Assembly (NCBI GenBank): GCA_009829735.1
Contig: CM020619.1
Span: forward strand, 22,531,554 to 22,595,553
Direction: 5' to 3'
DNA length: 64,000 bases
Origin: Pyropia yezoensis
Lineage: Eukaryota > Rhodophyta > Bangiophyceae > Bangiales > Bangiaceae
The notes below the pieces were generated by a model that was not told the origin of the DNA, searched no databases, and was given only the letters and a program-made list of their open reading frames with translations. How positions within the stretch are numbered: the first letter of the stretch is position 1; each line of letters opens with the position of its first letter. Positions 51,224 to 60,968 of this stretch are shown here, one piece after another. Made by a program: the position numbers and the translations under genes.

Positions 51224-51586
51224 TGTAGCAATATGGTTGGCCGTATTGTGACCCTAATATTAGGGGGGCTACTTCTAACCCTTAACTTTCAATTTGATAG
51301 TTCGTACTGGTCACGGTATCTATAAGTTACATATGACCAGAGGGACTTGCATCTTGGGGTGGAGGGTAGTTAGTAGTGTCTCCGAGGGTTTATAACGTGG
51401 GGGCCGGCGGCGAATCCACCGCCGGCCAAGGTAGAACAACAAACCCCTCCCATTTGGGCTCCCATCTTGGTCCCGTGGCTTGTGCTCCAAGGACAGCAAC
51501 CTTGGCCTCCCGGTGACGTTGGTGCCGATCCCCCTTGGTGAGTGTTCCCTGAGAGTGGACGTGCGACGGATTCCTATTGTGCTACA
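51224..51586 (+). repeat. Right GypA LTR of the composite (3' LTR of copy 4)
   Basis: This is a 363-bp LTR followed directly by TACGG and the remaining copy 1 pol. Confidence 0.93.
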
Positions 51587-51591
51587 TACGG
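51587..51591. repeat. Target duplication TACGG, right of the composite
   Basis: It pairs with TAAGG at 25548-25552, with one mismatch. Confidence 0.78.
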
Positions 51592-52571
51592 ATATCTCCT
51601 TCGTAGAGCTCGGCAATCCCGAGGATAGTTCCCTTCGGTAGGGTGACTGCCTTACGGCGATAGTTCGCCATCACTAGGAGGGACGACCCTCCTGCTGGGA
51701 GGTCTATGAGACCGTTGGCCATGGTCAACCCATGGCGCTTGTACGTCCGTAGGTTGGACTGTACTCTGCAGATGCCTGCGAGGTCGCAGTTAAACGGGAG
51801 GACTGTCTCCGACAACGGCTCAAAGCGAGTTCGCTTGGCCAACCGAAGTGTCTTCGGCTCGACGCTTGCGTACACCTCAGCCACGTTCACGTTGCTCCCT
51901 TGTAGCGTCAGGTCCCTGACGATAGCCGTGTGTCCTCGCTTTGTCCCGTCGGCTTCTTGAAGCTCGACGGTCCTCCGGCCTGGCCGGATTGCATCAACGT
52001 GAACGTTGATGAAGGTGCACCCCAGTATGCAGGGCACCGATAGGGTCTCACACACCAGGAAGTCGACTTCCGTGGTGAGTTCCCCGATGGTAACCTGCAG
52101 CGACATCGCTGCGGTCGTACGAATGAGGCGACCATTCGCGTCCTTGATGGTGGGTCCCCGAGTCACTCTGACTCGCGGAAGCCACTTGTCCGGGAGGGTA
52201 TCCTTCCGGATAAGGTTGGGTCCAGCCCCTGTATCCAGTACAGGGTAGTACGATCGTGTCGACTGGGGGTCAACCCCCAGTGTGGCTGATACCTTGAAGT
52301 TCTCCAAGGTAAACAGCACGTGGCCTACACCGATATCCGGTGTAGCTCGGGCATCCTGAACAGGGCCCTTGTCTGGTTCCATGTGACGGGGCTTCCCGTC
52401 CTCTCCTCCCAACCTTGGTGGTTGGTCATCAATCCCCTGACGCCGTGTCGTCGGGGCCGGAAGGTGTACCCGGGGGTTGATGCGGCGTCGGCTCAACCGC
52501 GCTTTCCGTGGGGCTTTCCCCGCGGTACTCCGGGGTGGCTTGCTTGGGTTACCCCAGCGCCCCCCGGTCAT
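51587..52571 (-). pseudogene. pol: GypA copy 1 pol, 5' part (protease)
   Basis: It runs from ATG 52571 (MTGGRWGNPSK) through protease (VLDTGAGPNLIRK) to the insertion point at 51587, open throughout. It continues at 25552 beyond the composite. Confidence 0.9.
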
Positions 52572-52585
52572 CCTTCCTCTTACTC

Positions 52586-52592
52586 GTTTCCC
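52586..52592 (-). promoter_or_regulatory. Frameshift heptamer GGGAAAC (GypA copy 1)
   Basis: Same register and spacing as in copy 2. Confidence 0.7.
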
Positions 52593-53841
52593 GCCCTTGG
52601 TAGGGTGCTGTCCGCCGGGACCTCCGGCTGAGGAGGTGCCTCCTCGACGGCCAGTACTCCCCCTGGAGCTGGCTGCCTACCCGGTGCGGGTCCGGGTGCT
52701 CTGGCGGGATACCCCCCGGTGGATGCCTTGCGGTGCGCCGCTGCCCGCCGAGACTCCTCGGGGATGAGTGGGCAGGAAGACACCCAGTGCTGGGGATCCC
52801 CACACAACATACATCCGGACGTGCCGGTCCCTCCTTGAGTTCGCATCGGGGTAGCCCCGTAGCTGCGGTTGCCTCCCTCGGGCGCCCGAGTGCCTGCTCC
52901 CTGGTAGGCCTTGGGTCCTCGGGTCAACCGGAACATGGACTCCCCCAACCGGTTGGGTCGGCCCGCAATCTGCGGAGGTGCCTCCGTACGTACTGCCCAT
53001 GTAGGCAGGGGCTGGTGGGGGTTACCCGTAACCGGGGCATACCCCGTCGTCCGCACATACGGGACGCGCCGTCCCGCTCCCTCTTTGACCTGGAACTGGG
53101 TCCCAGCCGGGGCGATGTACGCTACCGTACCGTGCTCATCAATCACCGGCGTAGCCGGTAGCAACAGGTGGCCCTGCTGGTCAACTAGAGGTTCATCCTC
53201 GCCCGTAGGGATATGTTCGGTCGCCACCAGTACTGGTGCGGCCTTACGTTCCACCTTCTCTTGCCTCGGTACCGGGGTAAGATTGAGCTTGCTCCCCTCA
53301 CCCTTGGGCTTTGAGGCCAGAGCACACTCCGGGTGTAGAACCCGGTAGGCGTCCCCTAGGGACTTGCACATATGCATCAGTCGACTGAAGTTCGTCCAGG
53401 CCGTATTGGCGCCCCGTGCGGATATCCGCACGTAGTTGGGTACTCCTGCGAACAGGATGGCCCGTAGCTCCCCTTCTCCGAGGAGCTTCCCCAGCTCGTA
53501 GTCGAGCTCTTGAATCCGTCGTCCGAACATCTCCTCATCCTCCCAGCTCTGGGCGGTGGCAGTGCGCAGGGCCCGGTAGTGGTCCTCGCACTTGTCCTCA
53601 CTGAGGTAACTGCTCAGCAGCTCCTTGAGAATCCCACGGTAATCCATGGGGGTGGCCGCGACCCTCATTCCCGGCATCGGGGATGCCAGGCGAAGGATGC
53701 CTCGCACCCGTTCATCAACAAAGAACGAGAGGATCTCCAGGGCCAGCCCCTCGTTAACGAGCGCCTTGTCCGCGGCTGCCTTGAAGCTAGTCAAGAAGCC
53801 GATGACTGCCAACGTGCGTCCGTTCGGCCCTCCGAACATAG

Positions 53842-53846
53842 GAACT
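53842..53846. repeat. Target duplication GAACT, left of GypC
   Basis: Identical to 63503-63507. Confidence 0.9.
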
Positions 53847-54418
53847 TGTGGTATAAAACTCGATCCTCTCAGACACGTGTCAATATCCCTCGGGGGAAAG
53901 GGACAGGTAACACAGAAAGGGGAACTACGAGAATGGTATGCCTGTTGCCTCACGTGCCTGCTCGCAGAGCAAACAGATACGCACGGTAGTGCACACGGGG
54001 AAGAGGAAAGCAAACGCGCAGTTGTCTTTTTCCTGAGGGCGCGGGCCAAGGGCGCCTCGCTGTCCCTCTTAACGTGCATCTGGGGGAGCCTCGGCACGTT
54101 GGCCAGGTAGCCCCCCCCCATAACCCCGAGTGGCCCCGACCCGAGTCTAACCTCGTCAGGTCGGGGGCCACTATCACTACTAATTCTATTCCCACTCACT
54201 AATCTCACACTCGAATTCTCTCAAATCAAGTCCTCACAAGTATGCAAAAACCCATCAGCAATCCCTCTCTCACGTGTGGATAGCGTAGTCCACCGCATCC
54301 CAGTGCCGGGGACGGGCCACGGCCGCCAACCATCACCACACGGCGGGCGTGTTCTGGCACCTGGTGCCCTCTGGTTGTAGTCCCGGGTCGGCGCCAAGTC
54401 GGGGCCAGGGATGCTACA
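53847..54418 (-). repeat. GypC 3' LTR
   Basis: This is a 572-bp LTR, TGTGGTA... to ...GCTACA on the plus strand. Near its edge it has TATAAAA on the plus strand (53852-53858), where the partner LTR reads TATTAAA. Confidence 0.93.
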
Positions 54419-54420
54419 TA

Positions 54421-54431
54421 GCTCCCTCCCT
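54421..54431 (-). promoter_or_regulatory. Polypurine tract of GypC
   Basis: The minus strand reads AGGGAGGGAGC next to the 3' LTR. Confidence 0.6.
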
Positions 54432-54602
54432 AGTCCGGCACGTCCTCGGGCCGAACCAGGTGCCACCGTGCACAGCCTCGAGCACGTCCACACCGGTGCC
54501 GAGGTCGAGCGTCTTCACCCTGGTCACGATCACCTGCTCCGGTTCTCTGCCCCCCTTCTCTCCTTCACCTTGGCCCTCTCGTTCCCCCGGAGTCTGGACG
54601 TC

Positions 54603-56720
54603 ATGTCCAGTTCCGAGATCCAAGCTGGGCCCGTGGTTCCGGCGGCGAGTGTTGCGGAGGAGAACTCGGGTAGTCGCGCCCCTCTCCTGCCTCCGGTTCC
54701 TCGGGTGTCGATGTCGGCGCCGGTCGCCACGGCGGGGACGGATCGGGTTCCCCCGGCTTCTGTGATGCACCCGGTCGAGACCCCCCCGGTGGGTCTCCCG
54801 GAGATGCTTCTTGGGCAGGACCCTCTGGCGGCCCGGCGTTACTCCACGGTGGTCGGCAACGCCGGCGCGGCCCAGTGCCAGCAGGATTGCTTGGACCTCT
54901 GGCGCAAGGAACTCCAGCGCGGGGTCCTGACCGAGATGGATAAGGCTTGTCTTCACACGGCGGACCAGATGCGCCTGGCACAAGACCGCTCCCAGAGCTT
55001 CTCGGGTTCCTCTTGGGTTGCTCGTCTGGAGGATCTCCCCTTCGCGCTGGTGCTGGATCTACCCTTGACCGAGCGTCGCGTGTCCGCGTCCGTTCTCCGG
55101 TGGCCGGAGGAGGAAGGGTACGTCCACCGGGCGCTCAAGGTCTGGGACGAGGCGCTCAAGGGGTCGGGGAGCCTGAACTGCGACCTTCGTCCGAGCATGG
55201 TCGCTCTGGAGCCGCCTTTCCTGACCCGGAAGTACTCCAAGTTGTCACCGGCACGGGAGCAAGGCGAGCGACGCGGCCGTCAGCGTGACTTCCTCGTGAG
55301 CTGCAACCATCAGGAGTTCTGGAAGCTGGATAAGGCTAACCGGGCGGCGTACTACCCCAAGGTCATCCCGCAGCAGCAGGAAGTCGAGATCCCGGTCGGG
55401 TTTGCTCCTTCCAGCATCCCCTTCACCTGGTACTTCTTGGACGCCTTGACTCAGGCGTCGATCAAGGGCTTCTTCCACTCGATCCCGTACATGATGTACA
55501 CGTCCGAGATGACAGTCTTGGCGGCCAACCACTGGCTTCACGAGGTCTTGGTGTCCAACCGGCTTTGGTTTCTCCCTGACCTCCTGATGGTCTGGATTGT
55601 CGACAAGTTGACCGTCGACTTCCTGTGCAGCCAGGACGAAGAGTACAAGGGGCTCTTCCAGGCGATGATTGACTTCCGGCGTCTGGTGCCGGTGCATGAC
55701 CGGAACTTGTTAAACGCGATTGCCGACCAGAACCGCCCGCGTCGGGATGGCTTCGGTTGGGCGCAGGTGGTCTACCAGTCTTCTCCGGCCAAGGTGCAGC
55801 TGGCGACGGCGCTTCCGGCGTGGCCGCAGCTAGGTAGCTTTCCTGCCCCGGCCGCCCTTGATCTTCTGCCAGTTGGGCCGCCGGTGCAGGAGTCGGGATG
55901 GGCCGCGGCGATCGGTCAGGCGCCTGCGGCGGCTCCGCTTCCTCCTGTTGCACCTGTCGCCCCGGTGGCCTCGCCTGAACCGTCGCCGGCGCGTTCACGC
56001 CCTGTTCCGGCTGTGCCGGCACTTCAAGCTCCTCCGGCACCGCGCCTGTCTGCGGCGAGTCTGGGGGTGACCGTGCGGTCGCCTACCACTCCAGCCGCTC
56101 CGCCTCGGACGCCTTCTTCCAACGCCGGTGGCGCTGTGCCTCCGCTGGATTTGGGTACTCCGGTTTCGGGGGCCGTTGTGGACCGTCCGGTGGTGTCATC
56201 CTCGGGGCGGTTTGAGATTCCGGCGCCGACTCTGCGCCTTACCCGCTTCCGGGTGCCTGACTGGTACCTGATCCAAGGTGGTCCGACATGCGACCAGTAC
56301 GACGTCGGTATGATTGAAGACCAGCTGGGTCGTCTTCCGGTGCAGGTTGAAGGCGTTGGGTCCTCCCTGGTGCTGGGTACTTACGCCAGCGTCTTGAACA
56401 ACGTGGTCGACCGGGTGTTTGCTTGCGCGGACAGCGGCCAGATGTCGAACAGCCCGGTGGTTGGCGAACTTCTGGCGACCTTGACGCGGCATGGCTTGGC
56501 CCAGCAGTGGTCAGAAACCTTCACTGGCTTCCAGGGGCGCCGACGGGCATATCTGGATGAGCGGGAGCCCCCGGCAACTACCGGTACTACTCCGATGGCG
56601 TCATACCGGGATGCACCGCGTCCACCGCACTACGTCATCCCGTCTTCCTCCGGTTCCCGTCGTGCCGCGGAGGCAGCGCTGGAGGACACTCCCGCGGCTC
56701 AGCGTCCGCGCCGGGAGTAG
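54603..56720 (+). CDS. GypC antisense ORF, 705-residue protein of unknown function
   Basis: The frame runs opposite to gag and pol between the 3' LTR and the pol 3' end. It is open from an ATG at 54411 that lies inside the LTR, but 54603 (MSSSEIQAGP) is the more natural start. A Pro/Ala-rich N-terminus of about 100 residues precedes a globular-looking block (about 80-400) rich in Trp, Tyr and Phe, with AAYYPKVIPQQQEVEIPVG and PFTWYFLDALTQASIKGFF. A Pro/Ala/Val linker and a C-terminal block ending in a basic AAQRPRRE tail follow. It is intact while gag and pol of the same element are broken. No known family or membrane segment is recognised. The layout (disordered N-terminus, globular block, Pro/Ala linker, C-terminal block) parallels the GypA antisense protein, without obvious sequence similarity. 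Confidence 0.68.
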   Translation: MSSSEIQAGPVVPAASVAEENSGSRAPLLPPVPRVSMSAPVATAGTDRVPPASVMHPVETPPVGLPEMLLGQDPLAARRYSTVVGNAGAAQCQQDCLDLWRKELQRGVLTEMDKACLHTADQMRLAQDRSQSFSGSSWVARLEDLPFALVLDLPLTERRVSASVLRWPEEEGYVHRALKVWDEALKGSGSLNCDLRPSMVALEPPFLTRKYSKLSPAREQGERRGRQRDFLVSCNHQEFWKLDKANRAAYYPKVIPQQQEVEIPVGFAPSSIPFTWYFLDALTQASIKGFFHSIPYMMYTSEMTVLAANHWLHEVLVSNRLWFLPDLLMVWIVDKLTVDFLCSQDEEYKGLFQAMIDFRRLVPVHDRNLLNAIADQNRPRRDGFGWAQVVYQSSPAKVQLATALPAWPQLGSFPAPAALDLLPVGPPVQESGWAAAIGQAPAAAPLPPVAPVAPVASPEPSPARSRPVPAVPALQAPPAPRLSAASLGVTVRSPTTPAAPPRTPSSNAGGAVPPLDLGTPVSGAVVDRPVVSSSGRFEIPAPTLRLTRFRVPDWYLIQGGPTCDQYDVGMIEDQLGRLPVQVEGVGSSLVLGTYASVLNNVVDRVFACADSGQMSNSPVVGELLATLTRHGLAQQWSETFTGFQGRRRAYLDEREPPATTGTTPMASYRDAPRPPHYVIPSSSGSRRAAEAALEDTPAAQRPRRE

Positions 56721-56865
56721 TAGTTAGAGGCAAGGAGGGTGAGGGTCTTGGGAGAAGCGAGGAGGGAAGAGGCGGAGAGAAGGGTTGCCCGAGCGGGTGC
56801 TTGTTTTCCTTGATTGTTCCATGCTTGTATTGCGTGTTCTCCTTGATTTACCCGTTCCCTTCTTC
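56721..56865. other. Short convergent spacer (GypC)
   Basis: These 145 bp lie between the stops of the antisense ORF and pol. I see no hairpin array like that of GypA. Confidence 0.5.
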
Positions 56866-59800
56866 TCAATCCTCTTGTTCCGCATCTGTTGCGGATGAAC
56901 TCGGCTCGTCCCGAGGGTCTTGGTTGGCCCCATCCTCTTGGTCCTCCTCCGAGTCCGACTCCAGAATCTTGCCGGCTCTGGCCACTGGAGTGCCCTCTAT
57001 CCCGTTCCGTCGCGTGTAGGCACAGACATCCGCGATGGGTAGCCGGTTTGAGGGCTCCCAGGTATCATCTGCCGGGTTAAAACCGAACCAGCGTACTCGC
57101 AGGTACAGGCGTCCGTCTCTCCAGGCATGGTCCACAAACTTGACGTAGACATATTCCCGACCTTCTTCTTGGGATAGCCAGGGTACTGCGGCCCGCTTGC
57201 GCCGGGTCAAGTCCCGTTGGCTTGGCGGTGGAGCTCGGGTGACATGGTCGCTGCTCACGCGGTACGGGGAGCCATCCACGTCTAGAAGAAAGGTCCAACC
57301 GTCCGTATTCAGGATCTCATAAGGTCCATCCGTCTTCGAGTCCAGCTTCCCCCGGGTCTTGCTATGGTTGTCCACAAAAACCCAGTCGCCACCACCCAGT
57401 TCCTTGTTCTTTTCCCGAACGCCCTTGTCATAGCCTCGCTTCTATCGCTCCTGGGTCTTCGAGATTGACTCCTTGACTCTTGGGAGCAGGAGCTTCAGTT
57501 GTTCCAGGAACTCATCCTTTGCCTTGGGACCTGACTTCAGTGCAGGCTGGAGACCGTCTGGTATTCTTTCCAGGGAGAAGTTGGTCAGCCGCCTTGGGGT
57601 GACAAAGTCGAGTGGAGCGACCCCCGTTGTCCGGTGAACTCGGGAGATGTAGGCTAGAGTGAGGACAGCCAGGAGCTCGTCCCAGTCTTCTTGGTGCTCC
57701 TCCACGTAGTGCCGTAGCATGTCTACTAGGGTCCGGTTGAATCGTTCCACCTGGCCGTTCGTTTGAGGGTGGTACGTCGTAGTGTACAAGTTCTTGATGC
57801 CCATCAGGTCACAGACTCCTTGGAAGAACAGGGATGCAAACTGGGGACCGTTGTCGGTCAAGACGGAGTCTGGAGGGCCGTAGGCAGCTATCCAGTACTC
57901 GCAGAAGGCTGACGTGACATCCAGAGCCGTGATGGTCCTCAGCGGGATTGCTCGAGTAAACTTGGAGAACCGGTCACATATGATGAGCAGGTATATATGT
58001 TGCCACTGGATGTTTCAGGTAGGGGCCCCAGGATGTCCATGCTTAAGCTTGCAAAGGGCTCCGCCGCAGGGAATAGGCGTAGCTTAGAAGTCTTCTTCCT
58101 CTGGGACAACCGGTTCCTTGCACACGAAACACAAGCCTCCAGGTACTTATGGACGTCACTGGCCATGGTTTCCCAGTAATAGTGTCGTCTCATGGAAGCA
58201 TACATCCGATTGATACCAGGATGTCCGGCCTGGGGAGACGAGTGCTCCAGGCGTAGGATGTCAGCTCGTAGGCCCCGGGGTACGTAGACTTGAGTGGCCC
58301 CATCGAAGGGTGACACCCGTACTAGGAGTCCGTCCGTAGACTCGGAGAAACGACTGTTCCGGTTCAGGTCCATTTGGTGGCGAAGCTCTAAGCATTGAGG
58401 ATCCGTCAGTTGTGCCTCCAGCATCCGGTGAATGGTCACCGATTGATGAGCTTCAGGTGTCTCATACAGGGGAGCGTGCCAGCCACGTCCGACATTCGGG
58501 AGGATGAAGCAAGGTATTTCCTCCGGGATAGGACCGGTATCGGCTGCAGGAGTCTCCAGCCGGGACATGGTGTCGGCGCAGTGGTGCTCCCTCCCTGCTC
58601 TGGTGCACACCTTGTACTTGAACTCCGAGAGGCGTAGGCGCCACCGGGCTACCCTTCCTTGACTGCTGTCCATACATAGCAGCCACCTTAGGCTGGCGTG
58701 GTCCGTCCGGATGAGAAACTCTTGTCCTTCAAGATATGGCCGTAACAGGAAGCAAGCCCAGACGACTGCCAAGCACTCGCGCTCGGTCGTGGAATAGTTC
58801 TTCTCAGCTGGAGTCAAGACGCGACTGTAGTAGCCTATCGGGAGAAAGTGCCCATCAGGTTGCTGCTGGAGTAGTGAGCACCCCACCTGGACGCCACAGG
58901 CATCCGTCTCCAGAACAAACTGGCCCTCCCGCTTGGGTAACGCCAGTACTGGAGTGGTGTTCAGGCGCTTCTTGAGCTCTTCGAAGGCCGCGGTCTGCTT
59001 CTCGTCGAACACCGGGAGTTGTGCGGGAAGCTTCTTGCTGGTCAGCTTGGGCAGTGGCCGGGCAATCAGAGCATAGTCCCGTACGAACCGGCGATAGACG
59101 TTGCACATACCCAGGAAGCTCTTGAGTTCCGTCTGGGTTTGGGGTTGCCGTGCATGCCGGAGGGCCTTGATGTTCTTCTCATTGACTCGGAGCTCCCCCG
59201 GACTCAGCACATGCCCCAGATACTCCACCTCAGTCTCAAACAGGTGGCACTTCTCGGCCTTGAGGGTAACTCCAGCCTTGGACAGGAGGGCCAGGACCTC
59301 CCGAAGGTGCTCCAGGTGTTCCGCTGGGGTCTTGGAGAAAACGATAATGTCATCCAGGTAGACCAAACAAGTTCTCCACCTTAGCCCGGACAGGATGATG
59401 TCGATGGCTCTTTGGAAGGTCGCCGGAGCATTGGTGAGACCAAAAGGAAGACGCTTGCACCGGAATAGTCCCAAATGGCACGTGAAGGTGGTCTTGTCCT
59501 TGTCCTCGTCAGCCAGAGGGATCTGCCAGTAACCGGCATTACAATCCAGCGTCGAGAAGAGGGTGGCATCACCAAGAAAGTCGAGGCAATCATCCATCCG
59601 GGGTATCGGGTATACGTCCTTGACTGTCATCTCGTTCAGGCGCCGGTAGCCAACGCAGAAACGGAAGTGACCGCCCGTTTTCGGGACGACTACCACCGGG
59701 AAAGCCCACTCGCCATCAGACGGCTCGATAACATCCATCTTGAGCATCTTGTTAACCTGCTTCTCAATCTCATCCCGGCGATGAGGTCCGGCCCGATATG

Positions 59801-60968
59801 GTTGCATGTGCACTGGCTTAGCTTCCGGCTTGAGTTGAATCCGGTGTAGAGTGGCGTCCATCTTGCCCAGCTCTCCCGACCACAGGTGCCGATATTCCTG
59901 GAGAAGCTTCTCCAGTGCCTCCTTCAAGTCGGGAGGGACATTTTCTTGCTTGACCTTCGGCATCCCGGGTGGTGCTTGTTCGGGTTTCGGAGTAGCGCTG
60001 CCAGCCTGCTCTTGCTTCGGAGGTACGTCTAAGGCCGTCAAGTTGGATGCCAGTTCTTGTTGCAGGTTCAGGAGGTCTTCCTTGCTCATAGCACGGGCGG
60101 ATCCCCGGTAAGGCTCTGCTGTACCAACTCGGGTGCCCTTGGCGAGGGTTATTGGCTTCCGGCTCACGTTGACGATTAGCACCGAGAACGGGGTGTGCCT
60201 TTCTACCTTCTTGTGATGTCCGTGGGCCAAGTATAACCGGTGTTTCGCCAGGAATTCCTTACGTCCGTAGATCAGGCATTGACCTGCAATCCGGGTCGTT
60301 ACTTGAACCTTGGTCTCCGAGCGAGGAGGTAGGAGCACCGGTTTGAAGAGAGTCAAGGTAGAGGGTGGGATGCGTTCCCTCTTGCTCTTGGCTACACGAA
60401 CCTTGGCGTCCAGATGCTCCAATACCGGTGACACAGACCCATGGTTGAACTGGACCTTCCCTTCTCCGGGTAGGATGCTCTTGACATGCTGCTTCTGGAA
60501 GTCCCAGCCTAGAATGAGGGATACTGATAGGGTCTTGACTACTAGAAAGGGAAAAAGCATTGGTTCGTTGTTGACATAGATGGCGACAGGAAGACGGCCA
60601 AGCGGTCGTAGGGTTTGACCCGAAGCGTCGACGATATGGGTCCGGGTAGGCGCTCTCCAGGCATGTCGACGCCAGCCCGGAGGTAACAGGTTCTCAGTGA
60701 TGACGCTTGGTCCGGCTCCCGTGTCAACCACCGGCGTAACAGCTTGGGGGAGACTATCCCCCACACGCATACGAGCATTAATCTTGAGGTTTTCTTTACG
60801 CAGGACGAGCAATGTCCCCTTGAACAAACAGGGTGTCCAGGCGGCTACCGGTTGAGCGGGGAACTGCCGTCCTTTCTCCCGGCACGCAAGAGGAGAACAG
60901 GTAGAAGTACCCTGCCGTCGGAGATTCGGGAAGACACTTGGGGAGAGCGCCTGCCCTACTCGTTTCCC
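56866..60968 (-). pseudogene. pol: GypC pol with one frameshift and one stop
   Basis: The frame is open from the frameshift heptamer and has no early ATG, so it depends on gag-pol fusion. It contains protease (VVDTGAGPSVI), RT (FCVGYRRLN, where Gly replaces the usual Asp; YLDDIIVFS), RNase H (LETDACGV, RTDHASLRW) and integrase (HSSPQAGHPG, MDILGPLP). A TA duplication near 57991-57999 shifts the frame inside the integrase core, and TAG at 57444-57442 follows. The last part (57375-56866) carries a chromodomain-like segment (YVYVKFVDHAW, VRWFGFNPADDTWEP) and an acidic tail. Confidence 0.9.

Larger units (their letters stand above)
25553..51586 (+). mobile_element. Composite of GypA copies 3 and 4 sharing a middle LTR
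   Basis: The order is LTR - copy 3 - LTR (42167-42529) - 5'-truncated copy 4 - LTR, all plus strand, with one target duplication around the whole. After the middle LTR, copy 4 starts inside gag, lacking primer site, leader and about the first 370 gag codons. The simplest history is insertion of copy 3 into copy 4 gag in the same orientation, then recombination between the two 5' LTRs. GypB was later inserted into copy 3. Confidence 0.8.
52580..53846 (-). pseudogene. gag: GypA copy 1 gag, 3' part
   Basis: It holds the C-terminal Gag core, the CCHC knuckle CMLCGDPQHWVSSC and the RAGNE end. GypC is inserted at 53846. A longer apparent frame continues into the GypC LTR, but that is a fusion created by the insertion. 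Confidence 0.9.

Noticed and set aside
25553..51586. Simple tandem dimer by unequal LTR crossover
   Set aside because: That would give two complete interiors. Copy 4 starts inside gag right after the middle LTR, so self-insertion plus recombination fits better. An assembly artefact is not fully excluded.
52580..54208. 542-codon frame joining the GypC LTR to GypA gag
   Set aside because: It crosses the insertion junction at 53846/53847. The N-terminal part is LTR sequence and the same peptide appears at the other LTR (62785-63291).
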